64,000 nt of DNA from Tupaia tana. Its lineage: Eukaryota > Chordata > Mammalia > Scandentia > Tupaiidae. Positions 33,838 to 44,410 of the stretch are shown piece after piece. Below the pieces are notes generated by a model. The model was given only the letters and a program-made list of their open reading frames with translations. It was not told where the DNA came from and ran no database searches. The stretch is taken from assembly GCA_026018925.1 (NCBI GenBank), contig JAKSZU010000002.1:49713337-49777336 (forward strand), in the 5' to 3' direction. The number at the start of each line of letters is the position of its first letter. Positions within the stretch are counted from its first letter, which is position 1. Made by a program: the position numbers and the translations under genes.

Positions 33838-34060
33838 GGACAGGAGTTGGCAAACCCCTTCTAGTAAGGAGATGGTTTTTGGGCTTGGTGGGCCATACTA
33901 TCTCTATCAGAACCACAAAACTCTTCTGTTATAGCAGGAAGGCGGCCATAGATAATATGTAAACAAGTGGGATGGCGGTGTTCCAATAAAACTTTATTTA
34001 CAAAAAGGCAGTGACAGGATCTGGCCCAGGGACCATAGCTTGTTGATGCTTTTGCTAGAG
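33838..34060 (+). mobile_element. hAT-Charlie type DNA transposon fossil
   Basis: Blocks caggagttggcaaacccctt, 'gtgggccatactatctctatc', 'gcggccatagataatatg', 'ccaataaaactttatttac' and 'ctggcccagggaccatagc' in order identify a common non-autonomous Charlie/MER1-group element. The subfamily name is uncertain. Confidence 0.75.
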
Positions 34061-34746
34061 TAAGATTAGCCAGAGTCTCATGATAACAGGAAGATGAATA
34101 GAGTTTCCAAGAGTCAGGCTGTGGACTTTGCCAAGGTGCTCTGTGTAATATCATAAGTCAGTGACAATAACAAGGGCAGGAAAATAGCGAGTTTTCAGGG
34201 TCTATGTGAGCTCCGGCACACCAATATTTGCTGAAAAAAATGAATAGGTGATTGATATTCAAATGTAGTTTCATATATGTAAGATAAATTCAGAGAATTT
34301 TGTTGTTCACTAAGAAAATGCAAGTATTTTGTCTGGGTTAGTCCCAACCTATTTGACCTTGACCACTATTTCCTTCATGGTGAAGTGAGGATTTTAGTGC
34401 TCTTAATTATCCAAAAGCATCCATTTAATCATTTTAGCTCTTCCTTTTCTAAAACAATTACCAGAGTTGTTCTTCAAGGTAATCGAGTTGAAGTCTGCTC
34501 ACTGTCAACTTTCTAGCTATATTTAGGTTAATGTGGCATCCTCAGGGGAACATTAAAGGCTATGATGGCTATAAACGAAAGGCCCCTTGCTTATCATCCC
34601 CTGAATAATTGTGACTTGACTGTACTGTGTATGTGTCCATCTCAGATTAGTGAAGAGGAGGATCATGGATTCCCATGTTTGTGTTCAAGTAATTTCTGTT
34701 GTACTGTAAACTGGCTATGAGAAAAATCCCAATAATAATAATGCTT
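34061..34746. other. Intron 3, unassigned
   Basis: No exon or named repeat recognised. Confidence 0.5.
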
Positions 34747-34945
34747 GGGGCCAGTGGGTGGCATGGTGGTTAAGGTATTGTACTCCCACAGGGCTGATCA
34801 CGGTTCAAGCCCCATACCTGGCAGCTTGCTTTCTCACGTTCCTTCTCTCTCTCTCTCTTTTTCTCTCCCTGGTGAGCACATGTGTCCTATAGCAAATAAA
34901 AAAAAATAAAAATTAATAAAATTAAGTAAATAATTATGTTTTAAA
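34747..34945 (+). mobile_element. SINE-S copy with a SINE-L style 3' end
   Basis: The head and 'gcttgctttctcac' are SINE-S, but the CT block continues into 'ctggtgagcacatgtg' and 'tcctatagcaaat', which are SINE-L 3' landmarks. The copy looks like an intermediate between the two forms. Confidence 0.9.
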
Positions 34946-35149
34946 AAGTAATGCCTTAAATTTGTATTAAATCCTTTACAGTTTATAATATTTATTCACA
35001 TTCATTATTCTACTTAAGGTGGTCTTTATAATAACTTTGGGAAATGGTATATTAGATATTATTAAATAAAGAACTAAAGCTCAAATAGGTTAAGTGGGCT
35101 TCTATGTACTGGAGCCAAGACCAATACTAAGGTCTTCTGACACTTTTTA

Positions 35150-35320
35150 AGAAATTTTAAAACTCATTTATTTAACTTTATTTATTATCATTATCATTTA
35201 ATTTGACTATATATATAGAGAGAGGGAAAATGAGAAAGCAAGCCACCAGTTCCAGGACTTGAACTGTGGTTGGCTATGTGGGAGTCTAGCCTCTTAACCA
35301 CCATGCAATCTGCCAGCCTC
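35150..35320 (-). mobile_element. SINE-S copy
   Basis: Minus orientation from an AT-rich tail with 'aatttgactatatata' to 'caatctgccagcctc'. Duplication aggtcttctgac at about 35129 and 35321. Confidence 0.92.
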
Positions 35321-35337
35321 AGGTCTTCTGACTTTTG

Positions 35338-35476
<139 letters not shown>

Positions 35477-35479
35477 TAA

Positions 35480-35580
35480 TTTATTTACTTATCTATTTAT
35501 TCCACTGGGTCCATGACTCGAACTGTGATCAACCATGTGGGAATCCAGCACCTTAACCACTATAATCATCTGCTGGCCCC
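35480..35580 (-). mobile_element. 3'-truncated SINE-S copy
   Basis: Keeps only the head half: 'ccactgggtccatgactcg' to 'tcatctgctggcccc', preceded by an AT-rich stretch. Confidence 0.85.
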
Positions 35581-35581
35581 A

Positions 35582-37140
35582 ATCCAAAATTCTTTTTAAT
35601 ATAAAGTTACTTTTTCAATTAACTTCCTTAGACTGTATCAGAACAATAAAGCTTATTAATATAACACTTCCAGATTCCCCAGTGACAGGAGATAGAACTT
35701 CTTCCTGCAAAAAAAGGTTATTTTTCAAAGCTCATATCTTTTGGGAGACTTGGTGAGTTTTTCTCTAATCCTGAGAATCTCAGCTTCTATGAACCTGAGT
35801 GGCCTGGTAGGGGTAAAACCCTAGCTTGATTTTGAAGCATTTGCCATCATGAAGCAGGTGGCTTCTCTTCTGCATATCCAAGGACAGTCGTTCCCAAGTG
35901 TGCTTCTTGTGTTGAGGCAGGCTCACTACTGGATCCCATCCAGGTCTTGGCGGCCAGTGGGCTCAGTGGGATTCTTGTGATTGGGAATATGGTGATACCA
36001 CATTTGCTTTTATTTCCACTTTCCTTTTCTACAACTGCATGTGGACGTGTGGGCGTAGCTTATATCTGGGCATGGGAACTGCTCTTCTGGCCCTGCTCTC
36101 TTTCCCACCTTTTCTCTGGAGAGAGGGGACTCCCTGTTCTGGTGATTGCCACTGCATCCACCCTGCTCTGGCTGTACATGTCCGCGTCCATCTTCCCAGG
36201 CTGAGCTGCCCTTCCTCCTTCAGAGACTGCCTCGGGCCCTTGGTGTATGGTTTGTGACATCACAGGCATTACTATGGTAACAGACTTGTTATAAACACAG
36301 GATAATAGCTCTGATTTTGCATCCCCCCCCTCACTCAGCAAAGAGAATCACCATGATCCTTAAATAATAATCATACACTTTTCTGCAGATGCTAGGAAGT
36401 GAACAGGAAAAAGCTTTGCCATACAGAGCAGCAATCTGAAAAACTGCTATAAGAATATTAGAAAAGAATAAAAATATTATTCTCACATAATCTCTTTGTG
36501 CAAACATGCATTTAGCCTTCTAATTTGAACACATGTGAAAACCTCCTTCTCTGCTCATGTTAAAAAAATCACATCATGAGTATAGTTTGAAGTAGCAAAA
36601 ATATATATCAGCAAGAGTTTTGAAAGATAACTCAGGTTAATGATATTGTAACCCTGCTGTAATTCATGTTAGAGATTTTAATATGGGCTCAGCCCTTTGG
36701 GACTTTATTCAAAGAGGGTTGCGCCTGTAAAGGGCTTTCGCCATGGATTATAAGAGCTGTGCTGTACTGAATCTCCATTAAAATACTTGTCCTTGCCTCG
36801 TTCCCTGCCAGTTAGAGGATTGAAGTAAAGCATTCAAAATGGATTTTGGATAGGAAACTTTTACAACGGCCATCTATTGGTCTTTATGCTCTATAAGAAT
36901 AATGGCGCTTGTTTCCATTGACTGGAATCTGTCTTCTGCGCTGGTTGGGCAGGTTTGAGTCTCTTGTCTTTTCAACCTTTGGTCAAAGTTACCAGGGTAG
37001 ATTGTGGCACAGCTGGAACCTAAGGCAAAATCTCCCCCCACAGTCTTAGATTTGCTCCTTGATAATATTTTGCTCTGAAGAATTAAAAAAAAAAATCACT
37101 ACAACTATTAGTGTAATTGTTTTTGTTCACAAGGAAAGGT
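35582..37140. other. Intron 3, SINE-free, unassigned
   Basis: No exon recognised. The 36560-37090 part has no repeat and a dense run of varied AT/GC words (for example 'attgtaaccctgctgtaatt'), the look of conserved non-coding DNA. That is a guess needing alignment. Confidence 0.45.
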
Positions 37141-37215
37141 GAACAAAAACAATTCCCAATTTCTAGAGAAAGCATCACTGCTGAAGACACGGTGTATATA
37201 GGAAACCACATTGTA

Positions 37216-37488
37216 GGGACCAGCAGTTAGCGTAATGGCTATGTCTCTGGACTCCCATGTAGTCGACTGCGGTTCGAGTCCTGGACCTGGTGGCTTAAAC
37301 TCACGCCGGGCACATATGCATGTGTGCCCAAGATCCCAAGAGGAGAATGGAGGAGAAGGGATTGTGACGTGGCCATCCCCCCTTGGGGGGTGATTTCTCG
37401 CTTTCTGTCTCTCTGTCTCTCTCTCTGTCTTTCTGGCGAGCACACGTGTCCTATAGTGAAAAAAAAAAAAAAAAAAAAACCTCTCCAA
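37216..37488 (+). mobile_element. tRNA-derived SINE-L copy between two copies of a 67-bp segment
   Basis: Nearly consensus copy with an A20 run inside the 3' end. The segments 37151-37216 and 37501-37567 flanking it are similar over their whole length (both contain 'aatttctagagaaa' and 'aggaaaccacatt'), much longer than a normal target duplication. Confidence 0.93.
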
Positions 37489-37568
37489 ACAAACAAACAA
37501 TTCTTAATTTCTAGAGAAAACATCACTGCTGCAAAAAACACAGTGTATCTAGGAAACCACATTTTAGA

Positions 37569-38570
37569 TGTGAGTCTTCTGACACATTTTCCCAGCAGCA
37601 TCCAACTTGCCTATTCCAAGTCCAGAATCCCTATAAATCCCTGAATATGTTCAAATGAAATGAAATGTGAGAAAAGGAGAGAATAGGCTTCTCTGGATGC
37701 ATTTATGTGGCAGTTTTGAATACAGTGTCTTTCTGCCTTAAATGATAAATGCCCTTACCCTTATTCCTGATCATGTTCCTGTGTGTCAGGTAAGAGGTGG
37801 ATCCGTCTACACGGCACGCACAGGTTTATGTCGAAGGAGATGAGATCAGTCTCCTGAGGCAGGTTTGATTTCCTGTGTGCAGAGGGGTCTTGCCTTTCTT
37901 TGAAAACAATGACCATTTCCTGTCCTCCTGGTTTGCTTAAAGTGAGCTTTCCCAATTCGAGTTCAGTTCTAGTCGTGGAAATAGGATATGTTTTTTCAGG
38001 CAAATCTGGAAATTCCTAAGGGGTTATAAGGACTGGACTCTAAGGAACTGTTAGCTTAACTGAAAATATGGAAAGAGTCATGTGATCTGCTAAGCTCTAT
38101 GTATATAGCTGAGTAACCCACAAGTTAATAAGCGTGTTACTTTTTGGCTCTTACAATTTTTACATGGAGTTATACTTGCAGGGAAGTGGGAATCAAAATG
38201 TGGTTTGCATTATGGTCATTATTTATTTTATCTGTTATTCAATATTCTTGGGGCTTGCATATGAATGATGCATTCCAAATAGCCATTGAGAAAACAGGAT
38301 TTAATCAAAATTGCTTTGGCATTTGTTTATTTGTCCAACTTTTAAAATATGATTATTAAATAAAATTACCTAGAGTTAATGGGATTTGGATGACTTACTA
38401 TTTATGTATACCAGATACATTTCTCCAAAGAGAGAAAAAGAAGTTCACTGATTCTTCAGTTTTCCAAATCTCTTTGGACAAGGACAGAAAGCATGATGAT
38501 GCATGATAGGAATAGGAGTAGTGAATAATGTAATGGCATGATCTCATAATAGCTGATTTTAAAATATTTA
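37569..38570. other. Intron 3, unassigned
   Basis: No exon or named repeat recognised. Confidence 0.5.
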
Positions 38571-38574
38571 TTAT

Positions 38575-38765
38575 GGACCACGCCTTGGCTAATAGAGTAT
38601 ATCATTTAATTTTCACAAAAACTCTAAGTGGATACTATTATTAATCTTGTTTACAGATGAGGAAACTGAGACCCCGAGAAGGTAAGCAATTTGCTGGAGG
38701 TCACACAGGGAATAAGCAGCAGAGCTGATATTTGAACCTATATATTATGTCTCCTTAACCCATGT
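38575..38765 (-). mobile_element. MIR fossil
   Basis: 'ttacagatgaggaaactgag', 'ggtcacacagggaataagc' and 'tttgaacctata' are the complement of the MIR core. Confidence 0.85.
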
Positions 38766-38868
38766 ATGTAGGTGCTGGATTATCCGAAACACTACTTCAG
38801 TCTCTTAGTCAATTAAGTATTTACTAAATGTTCCTTACACTGTGCTGGACAATAAAAACATGTATCAA

Positions 38869-39125
38869 TTGGGGCTGGCAGGTGGTATTGTAGTTAAGAT
38901 GCTGGATTCCACATGGCTGACTCTGCAGTTTGAGTCTCAACCAAGTGGCTTGGAAAACATGATGGGCATGTGTGTGTGCTTGCCCAAAATCCTGAGAGGA
39001 GAATGCAGGCGAAGGGATTGCTGCATGGCTGTCTTCCCCGAATGTGATTTCTCACTTTCCCTTTTCCTGTGTCGTGTCTTTCTCCTGTAAACACACACCC
39101 TGTGGCAAAAACCTTTAAAAAAATT
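38869..39125 (+). mobile_element. SINE-L copy, older variant
   Basis: ggggctggcaggtggtattg head, diverged B box, 'gagaatgcaggcgaaggg', and a 3' end 'ccctgtggcaaaaacc'. It lies inside older repeat-like sequence (cactgtgctggacaataaa to 'gaacttacagtgtag'). Confidence 0.88.
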
Positions 39126-39433
39126 ATATATACACATACGCACATCATCATTATCATCCCCGACTACCAAGAACTTACAGTGTAGTTGGCATATAATGAA
39201 AACATTGTTCTAGTTTGACTTTCGAACATAGAACATAATTTTAGGTGTCTTTGGAGGGTGCATGGTAGGAATATAAGGACAATTAAAGTGGAGTTGGAAA
39301 AAGTCTGTAAGACAGATAATCAAGAACTGTTATATTTGTACAGTTGAGGAGAAATGGCATAATGTATGCTAGAAGATAGTCATTTGAAATTCAAAGTGAT
39401 AAAAAGAAATGAAGCTAAAAATGTTAGCTACTG
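39126..39433. other. Intron 3, unassigned
   Basis: No exon or named repeat recognised. Confidence 0.5.
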
Positions 39434-39622
39434 AGGCCAGCAGGTGGCATGGTGATTAAGGTGCTGGACTCACACGTGGCCAACTGCAGTTCGAGTCCCA
39501 GACCTGGTGGTTTGCTTTCTCACTTTCCCTTTTTCTGTCTCTCTCTGGTTAGTGTACATGCCCTATAGCAAATTAAATAATAATAATAATAATAAATTAA
39601 ATTAAATTTACTAAGTCTTTTA
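39434..39622 (+). mobile_element. SINE-S copy with a SINE-L style 3' end
   Basis: SINE-S head and 'tttgctttctcac' followed by 'ggttagtgtacatgcc' and 'ctatagcaaatt'. Duplication aaatgttagcta at 39419-39430 and about 39624-39635. Confidence 0.92.
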
Positions 39623-39699
39623 AAAATGTTAGCTATTATGATATGATTGGTCCTTTTAAAAATATTTATTCAATTCTATTTATCATAATCATCAGCATC

Positions 39700-39822
39700 A
39701 TTTTAAACCTGCTATAGGGAACATGCACTCACCAGAGAGAGGCAGAGAGGGAGAGAAAAGTGAGAAAGCAAGTCAGGTCTAGGACTTGAACCGTGGTCAA
39801 CCATGTGGGAGTTCTGGCCCCG
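39700..39822 (-). mobile_element. SINE-S copy, short
   Basis: Minus orientation: 'gctatagggaacatgcac' (SINE-L style 3' end), 'gagaaagcaagtcagg', 'gacttgaaccgtggtc' and 'gggagttctggcccc'. The head lacks the 'caccttaaccaccatg' part. Confidence 0.85.
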
Positions 39823-39944
39823 ATAGGTCTTATTTTACCTTTATGTAATCAAGGACTCTTGAATAAGTGTAAGGCCTGTTTTAGTGAGATCAGTGACTCT
39901 TATTGCCAGATGGAATGTATCATCTGAATAGAAGCTTGATGCCG

Positions 39945-40100
39945 TGGAAAGATGGCCAGATCACAACCCAAGAGGCCTGGGCAGTTACTGCCAGCTCTGC
40001 CGCTTACTGGCTGTGTAGTCTTGGATAAGTCAGCTTCTTTGAATCTTAGTTTCTTTCTCTACAAAATATCAGGGTTAGTTTATATGATCTATAATTTCCC
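39945..40100 (+). mobile_element. MIR fossil
   Basis: 'tgccagctctgccgcttact', 'ggctgtgtagtcttgg', 'agtttctttctctacaaaat'. Confidence 0.8.
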
Positions 40101-40201
40101 CATAGTGATAAGACCCTGATTTTGTGACTTGAATAGTCAATGCTCACCTGATTTTATGATTTGAAAGGGTATATTTTAATGTGCTTTTAAAGCTTATTGA
40201 G

Positions 40202-40356
40202 GGCCAGCCGGTGGCATGGTGGTTAAGGGTGCTGGACTCCCACATGGCAGACCGCGGTTCAAGTCCTGGACCTGGCGCCTTGCTTTCTCTCTCTCCCCCT
40301 CTCTCTCCCGCTCTCTGGTCAAATAGAAACGAATGAATAAATTAATTAAAAAAAAA
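40202..40356 (+). mobile_element. SINE-S copy
   Basis: Near-consensus head and B box (cggttcaagtcctgg). Duplication aaagcttattga at 40189-40200 and about 40357-40368. Confidence 0.95.
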
Positions 40357-40450
40357 AAGCTTATTGAACACATTTAAAGCAAACTCACTTAGGTATTTAG
40401 TTTTAGCAGCCACAAGTGTCATAGATGATATATACTACTTAGGACAATTT

Positions 40451-40718
40451 TTTTTTTTAAGAGAGAGAGATTTTTTGCTATAGGGTGTGCGCACTCACTG
40501 GAAAGACAGAGATGGAGAGACAGAAAGCAAGAAATCACCCCCATCCCCAGGGGGGATGGCCACACCACTATCCCTTCTCTTCCATTCTCCTCATGGGATT
40601 TTGGGCAAGCATGCACATGTGCCTGGCATGAGTTTTAAGTCGCTGGGATCCAGGACTCAAACCGTAGTGAACTCCATGAGAGTCTAGCAACATAACCATT
40701 ATGCTATCTGCTGGCCCC
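40451..40718 (-). mobile_element. tRNA-derived SINE-L copy
   Basis: Minus full-length copy. Duplication aggacaa at about 40441 and 40719. Confidence 0.93.
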
Positions 40719-40789
40719 AGGACAACTTCTGATAATTGTTAATTTTTACCCTGAAGGGATGAGTGACTTGAAATAATAGATCTAACCTT

Positions 40790-41043
40790 TTTCTTTTTTT
40801 AGAAAGATTTTTGGTATAGGGTGCACACACTCACCGGAAAGACAGAAAGACAGAGAAACAGTGAGAAATCACCCCCGGAGGATGGTCACACCACAATCCC
40901 GTCTTCTCTATTCTTCTCTTGTGATGTTGGTCCTGCACGCACATGCACCTGGTGGGAGTTTAAGCCACTGGGTCTGGGACTCAAGTAGTGGTTGACTATG
41001 TGGGAGTCCAGCAACATAACCCTTATGCTATCTGCTCTTCCCT
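40790..41043 (-). mobile_element. tRNA-derived SINE-L copy, diverged
   Basis: Minus full-length copy with substitutions in the B box complement (ctcaagtagtgg). The flanking words tagatct at about 40779 and 41044 are the likely duplication. Confidence 0.9.
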
Positions 41044-41345
41044 AGATCTTCTAAAATTTTTAAAGTAAAAAAGCACTAGAAAATATGAAACATGAGTAAA
41101 TAAAAAGATCAAAGTACCCATATGTTATTAGACATAATTGTTTTGATGTTACACATAGGTAGTGATCATTGGAAGTAATTCCCAAATTTCCGAGAAAGAA
41201 AAGTCATATTATGTTTAAGTTCACCAAAATAGGCATAAGAAGATATAGAAAATCTGAGTAGGTCTACATTGATTAAAGAAACCAAATTATTAAATTCTTT
41301 CTACAAAATATATTCTAGACTTAGATGACTTCAACAGTAAATTCT

Positions 41346-41480
41346 CCATTCTCCTCCTGAGATCTTGGGCATGCACACACACGTGCTCGGCATGAATTTA
41401 AGCCATCGGATCTGGGACTCGAACTGTGGTTGACTACATGGGAGTCCAGTGACATAGCCATTATGCCAACTGGTGGTCCC
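41346..41480 (-). mobile_element. Truncated, tailless SINE-L copy with a perfect duplication
   Basis: It contains only the 5' half of SINE-L (head to 'caggaggagaatgg') on the minus strand. The duplication tcaacagtaaattct at 41331-41345 and 41481-41495 is perfect. There is no A tail, CT block or 'ctatagc' end between the SINE and its left duplication. Confidence 0.95.
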
Positions 41481-41725
41481 TCAACAGTAAATTCTATAAA
41501 ACATTTAAGAAAAAAATAAAACTAAATATAGAGAAACTTTCCCAGCGAATAGAAAAAGAAGAGACACTTTCACTCATTCTGTGATCCCAGCATTCTGTGA
41601 TCCCATATTACAGGACAAGGGCCTTGTAAGTAAAATAGATAAATTAAGAAGTTAATGTAATCAGATTACATTAAAATTGAAATCTTTTGCTCATTGTAAA
41701 CATTGATATAAATATCCTAAACAGT

Positions 41726-41962
41726 GGGGGAGGAAAGTGGCATGGTGGTTAAGGCACTGGACCATGGTTCAAGTCCTGGGCCCAGCAGCTTGAAAATCAC
41801 ACTGTGTGTGAAAATCACACTGTGTGTGTGTTTGTATGTGCCCAAAATCCCAAGAGGGGGATGGAGGAGAAGTGGTTGTGGTGTTGTCATCCTCCCTCGT
41901 TTTCCTTCCCTCTGCCTCTTTCTGGCAAGCACACATGCCCTATGACAAAAACCTTAAAAAAA
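41726..41962 (+). mobile_element. SINE-L copy with a head deletion and internal duplication
   Basis: About 15 bp between the A and B boxes are missing (ggcactggaccatggttc). The word gaaaatcacactgtgtgtg occurs twice in tandem. Duplication atcctaaacag at 41713-41725 versus atcctgaacag at about 41963. Confidence 0.92.
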
Positions 41963-42180
41963 ATCCTGAACAGAGTAATAGCAAACTAAAGGATAGCACA
42001 TCATAACTAATTAGGATTTTTTTCTAGATATACAAAGTTGGTTTAAATTTTTAAAATCAGTATGATTCTACCTAGGCCTAATGAAGTAAAACCTCATGCA
42101 GTCTTCTTAATAGGTGAAGAAAAGTGATTTAATAAAATTTAACATAATAAATAATGAAAAAAACCTATGCATTATATTCT

Positions 42181-42446
42181 TTTTTTTTTTTTTTTGGAGA
42201 GGTTTTTGCTATAGGGCGCGTGCGCTCGCCAGACAGACAGAGAGAGACAGAGAGATAGAAAGTGAGAAATCACCCCCCAGGGGGGATGGCCACGCCGCAA
42301 TCCCTTCTCCTCCATTCTCCTCTCGGGATCTTGGGCACGCACGCACACACGCCCGGCGTGAGTTTAAGCCGCCGAGTCCGGGACTCGAACCGCGGTCGAC
42401 TATGTGGGAGTCCAGCGACATAGCCATTACGCTAACTGCTGGTCCC
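42181..42446 (-). mobile_element. Young SINE-L copy, first of twin insertions
   Basis: Near-consensus minus copy with T16 and 'ggagaggtttttgctatag' at its 3' end. It is bordered by tgcattatattctt on both sides. Confidence 0.96.
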
Positions 42447-42460
42447 TGCATTATATTCTT

Positions 42461-42727
42461 TTTTTTTTTTTTTGGAGAGGTTTTTCGCTATAGGGAGCGT
42501 GCGCTCACCAGACAGACAGACAGAGACATAGAGACAGAAAGCGAGAAATCACCCCCCAGGGGGGATGGTCACGCCGCAATCCCTTCTCCTCCATTCTCCT
42601 CTCGGGATCTTGGGCACGCACGCACACGCGCCCGGCGTGAGTTGTAAGCCACTGGGTCCGAGACGCGAACCGCGATCGACTACGTGGGAGTCCAGCGACA
42701 TAGCCATTACGCTAACTGCTGGTTCCC
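42461..42727 (-). mobile_element. Young SINE-L copy, second of twin insertions
   Basis: Same orientation and almost the same sequence as its neighbour, but with its own differences (ggagcgtgcg, an extra 'caga', 'gatcgactacg'). The third copy of tgcattatattctt follows at about 42728-42741. Confidence 0.96.
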
Positions 42728-43115
42728 TGCATTATATTCTTGATACTGGCAAAGTGAGAATAAAACAGAACTTCCTCAATCTTACTAAAGGTATCCACAA
42801 AAAACCTACAACAAACATAGTTAACGATACACATTGCATGCTTTCCTCTTGAGATCAAGAATGAGAAAAAGATGAGCACTATCACCATGTCTATTCAATT
42901 TTTGTTTTGGAAGTCACATTTAAAAAGGCTATAAAAAGAAATAAAAAAACTTAAGATTTGAAATAGAGAAATGTCATTTTGTGTAGATCACTTCCCCAAC
43001 AGATCTATAGCTAAACTATTATAATTAATGAGTCAAGGTTTCTACACACTGTCAATATCAGAAAGTTAGTTATCTCTCTATATGCTAACCATAAAATGAT
43101 TAGAAAACAAATCTT

Positions 43116-43354
43116 TTTTTTTTTTTTGGAGAGATTTTCGCTATAGGGTGCATATGCTTGCCAGAAAGAGACAGAGAGATCACTCCTGAGGGGGGATGGT
43201 CACAATGCAATCCCTTCTCCTCCATTCTCCTCTTGGGATCTTGGGCATGCACACATACGTGGTCGGTGTGAGTTAAGCCACAGGTCTGGGACTGAAACCG
43301 CGGTCTACTACATGGGAGTCCAGTGACATAGCCATTATGCCAACTTCTGATCCC
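43116..43354 (-). mobile_element. tRNA-derived SINE-L copy
   Basis: Minus copy with a shortened CT block. Perfect duplication agaaaacaaatctt at about 43102-43115 and 43355-43368. Confidence 0.95.
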
Positions 43355-43383
43355 AGAAAACAAATCTTAAAAGTACCATTTAA

Positions 43384-43612
43384 GGCCTGGCTATGGTGGT
43401 GCAGGTAGTAGGGCTCTACTCTGCAATGCTGATGCCACAGGGTCGACCATGGTTTGGAACCTGAATTGGTCTGAACTGCACTGGGTTCACATGCATCCAT
43501 GATCCTGGCTGGCTGGAAGGCTGGAGGGTAGAGTACTGAGGCTCGTGACCTGATGAGATCCTGCTGAGGATACTTGTTTTTACTCTCTTTAAATGCAATA
43601 TAAACTTAAGGA
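43384..43612 (+). mobile_element. SINE-G copy (possible tRNA-derived family)
   Basis: A block starting ggcctggctatggtggtgc with 'accatggtttggaacc' (B-box-like), 'tgatcctggctggctgg' and a CT/A-rich end. It interrupts L1 sequence and matches in layout the element at 55757-55952. The family is unnamed by me. Confidence 0.5.
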
Positions 43613-44069
43613 CAAAACAAAACATTTAAAATAGCATCAAACCCATCAAATACCCAAAGAAAAAATATAACAAAATATGTGTAAGACTGTTACCAGGGAC
43701 CCATAAATATTGCTGAGAGAAATTAAACAAGACCCAAATCAGTGGAAGGACATATCATGTTTCTGGATTAGAGACCAGATATAAAGTGGAAGATCTGTCC
43801 TTAACTGATCTATATATTTAATTCACTTCAGCATTAAATATTGTGGACATTTAAAAAGCTGTTTCTAAAATTTATAGAAAGGTGCAAAGTCAAGACAATC
43901 TTGAAGCAAAAAAAAAAAAAGGAAGATTTATAGTATGAGGTCTTGAGATTTATTATAAGCCTAGAATAATTAAGACATGAGGTAATGTGGCAAAGATATA
44001 CATATAAACAATTACAACAGAGTCAGAAACAAGTCTAAACAGAGACTTGATTTATGACAAATATATTAG

Positions 44070-44410
44070 TGAGCTCAGGCTGTCTTAAAATACTGTAAAC
44101 TGGGTAGCTTAAATAATCAAAATCTATTTTCTCAACAGTTCTGGAGACTGGAAGTCCAAGATCAGGTGCCAGTTAGGGTTACTGTTTGGTGAGGGTCTCT
44201 CCTTTGGTTACAGATGGCTGCCTTTTCACTGTGTCCTCATGTGGCAAAGAGAGAGAAGAGAACAAGCTCAATGATGCCTCCTCTCAAAAAAGCAAAAAAG
44301 CCATTGTTCCCGGGCCGCATCCTCATGAACTCATTGACCCTAATTATCTCCTAAAGGCCTCATCTCCAAACATGAATTTTGGTAGGGCACAGATATTCAG
44401 TTCATAACCA
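44070..44410 (-). mobile_element. MLT1-type (ERVL-MaLR) LTR fossil
   Basis: Minus orientation: 'actgtaaactgggtagctta', 'cagttctggagactggaagt', 'cactgtgtcctcatgtggc', 'aattatctcctaaaggcc' and 'cagttcataacca'. This is the well-known MLT1 LTR order. It is a solo, non-coding LTR remnant inside the L1. Confidence 0.8.

Noticed and set aside
42114..42647. A 177-codon frame
   Set aside because: It runs through two SINE-L copies; the repeated peptide blocks are SINE translation.
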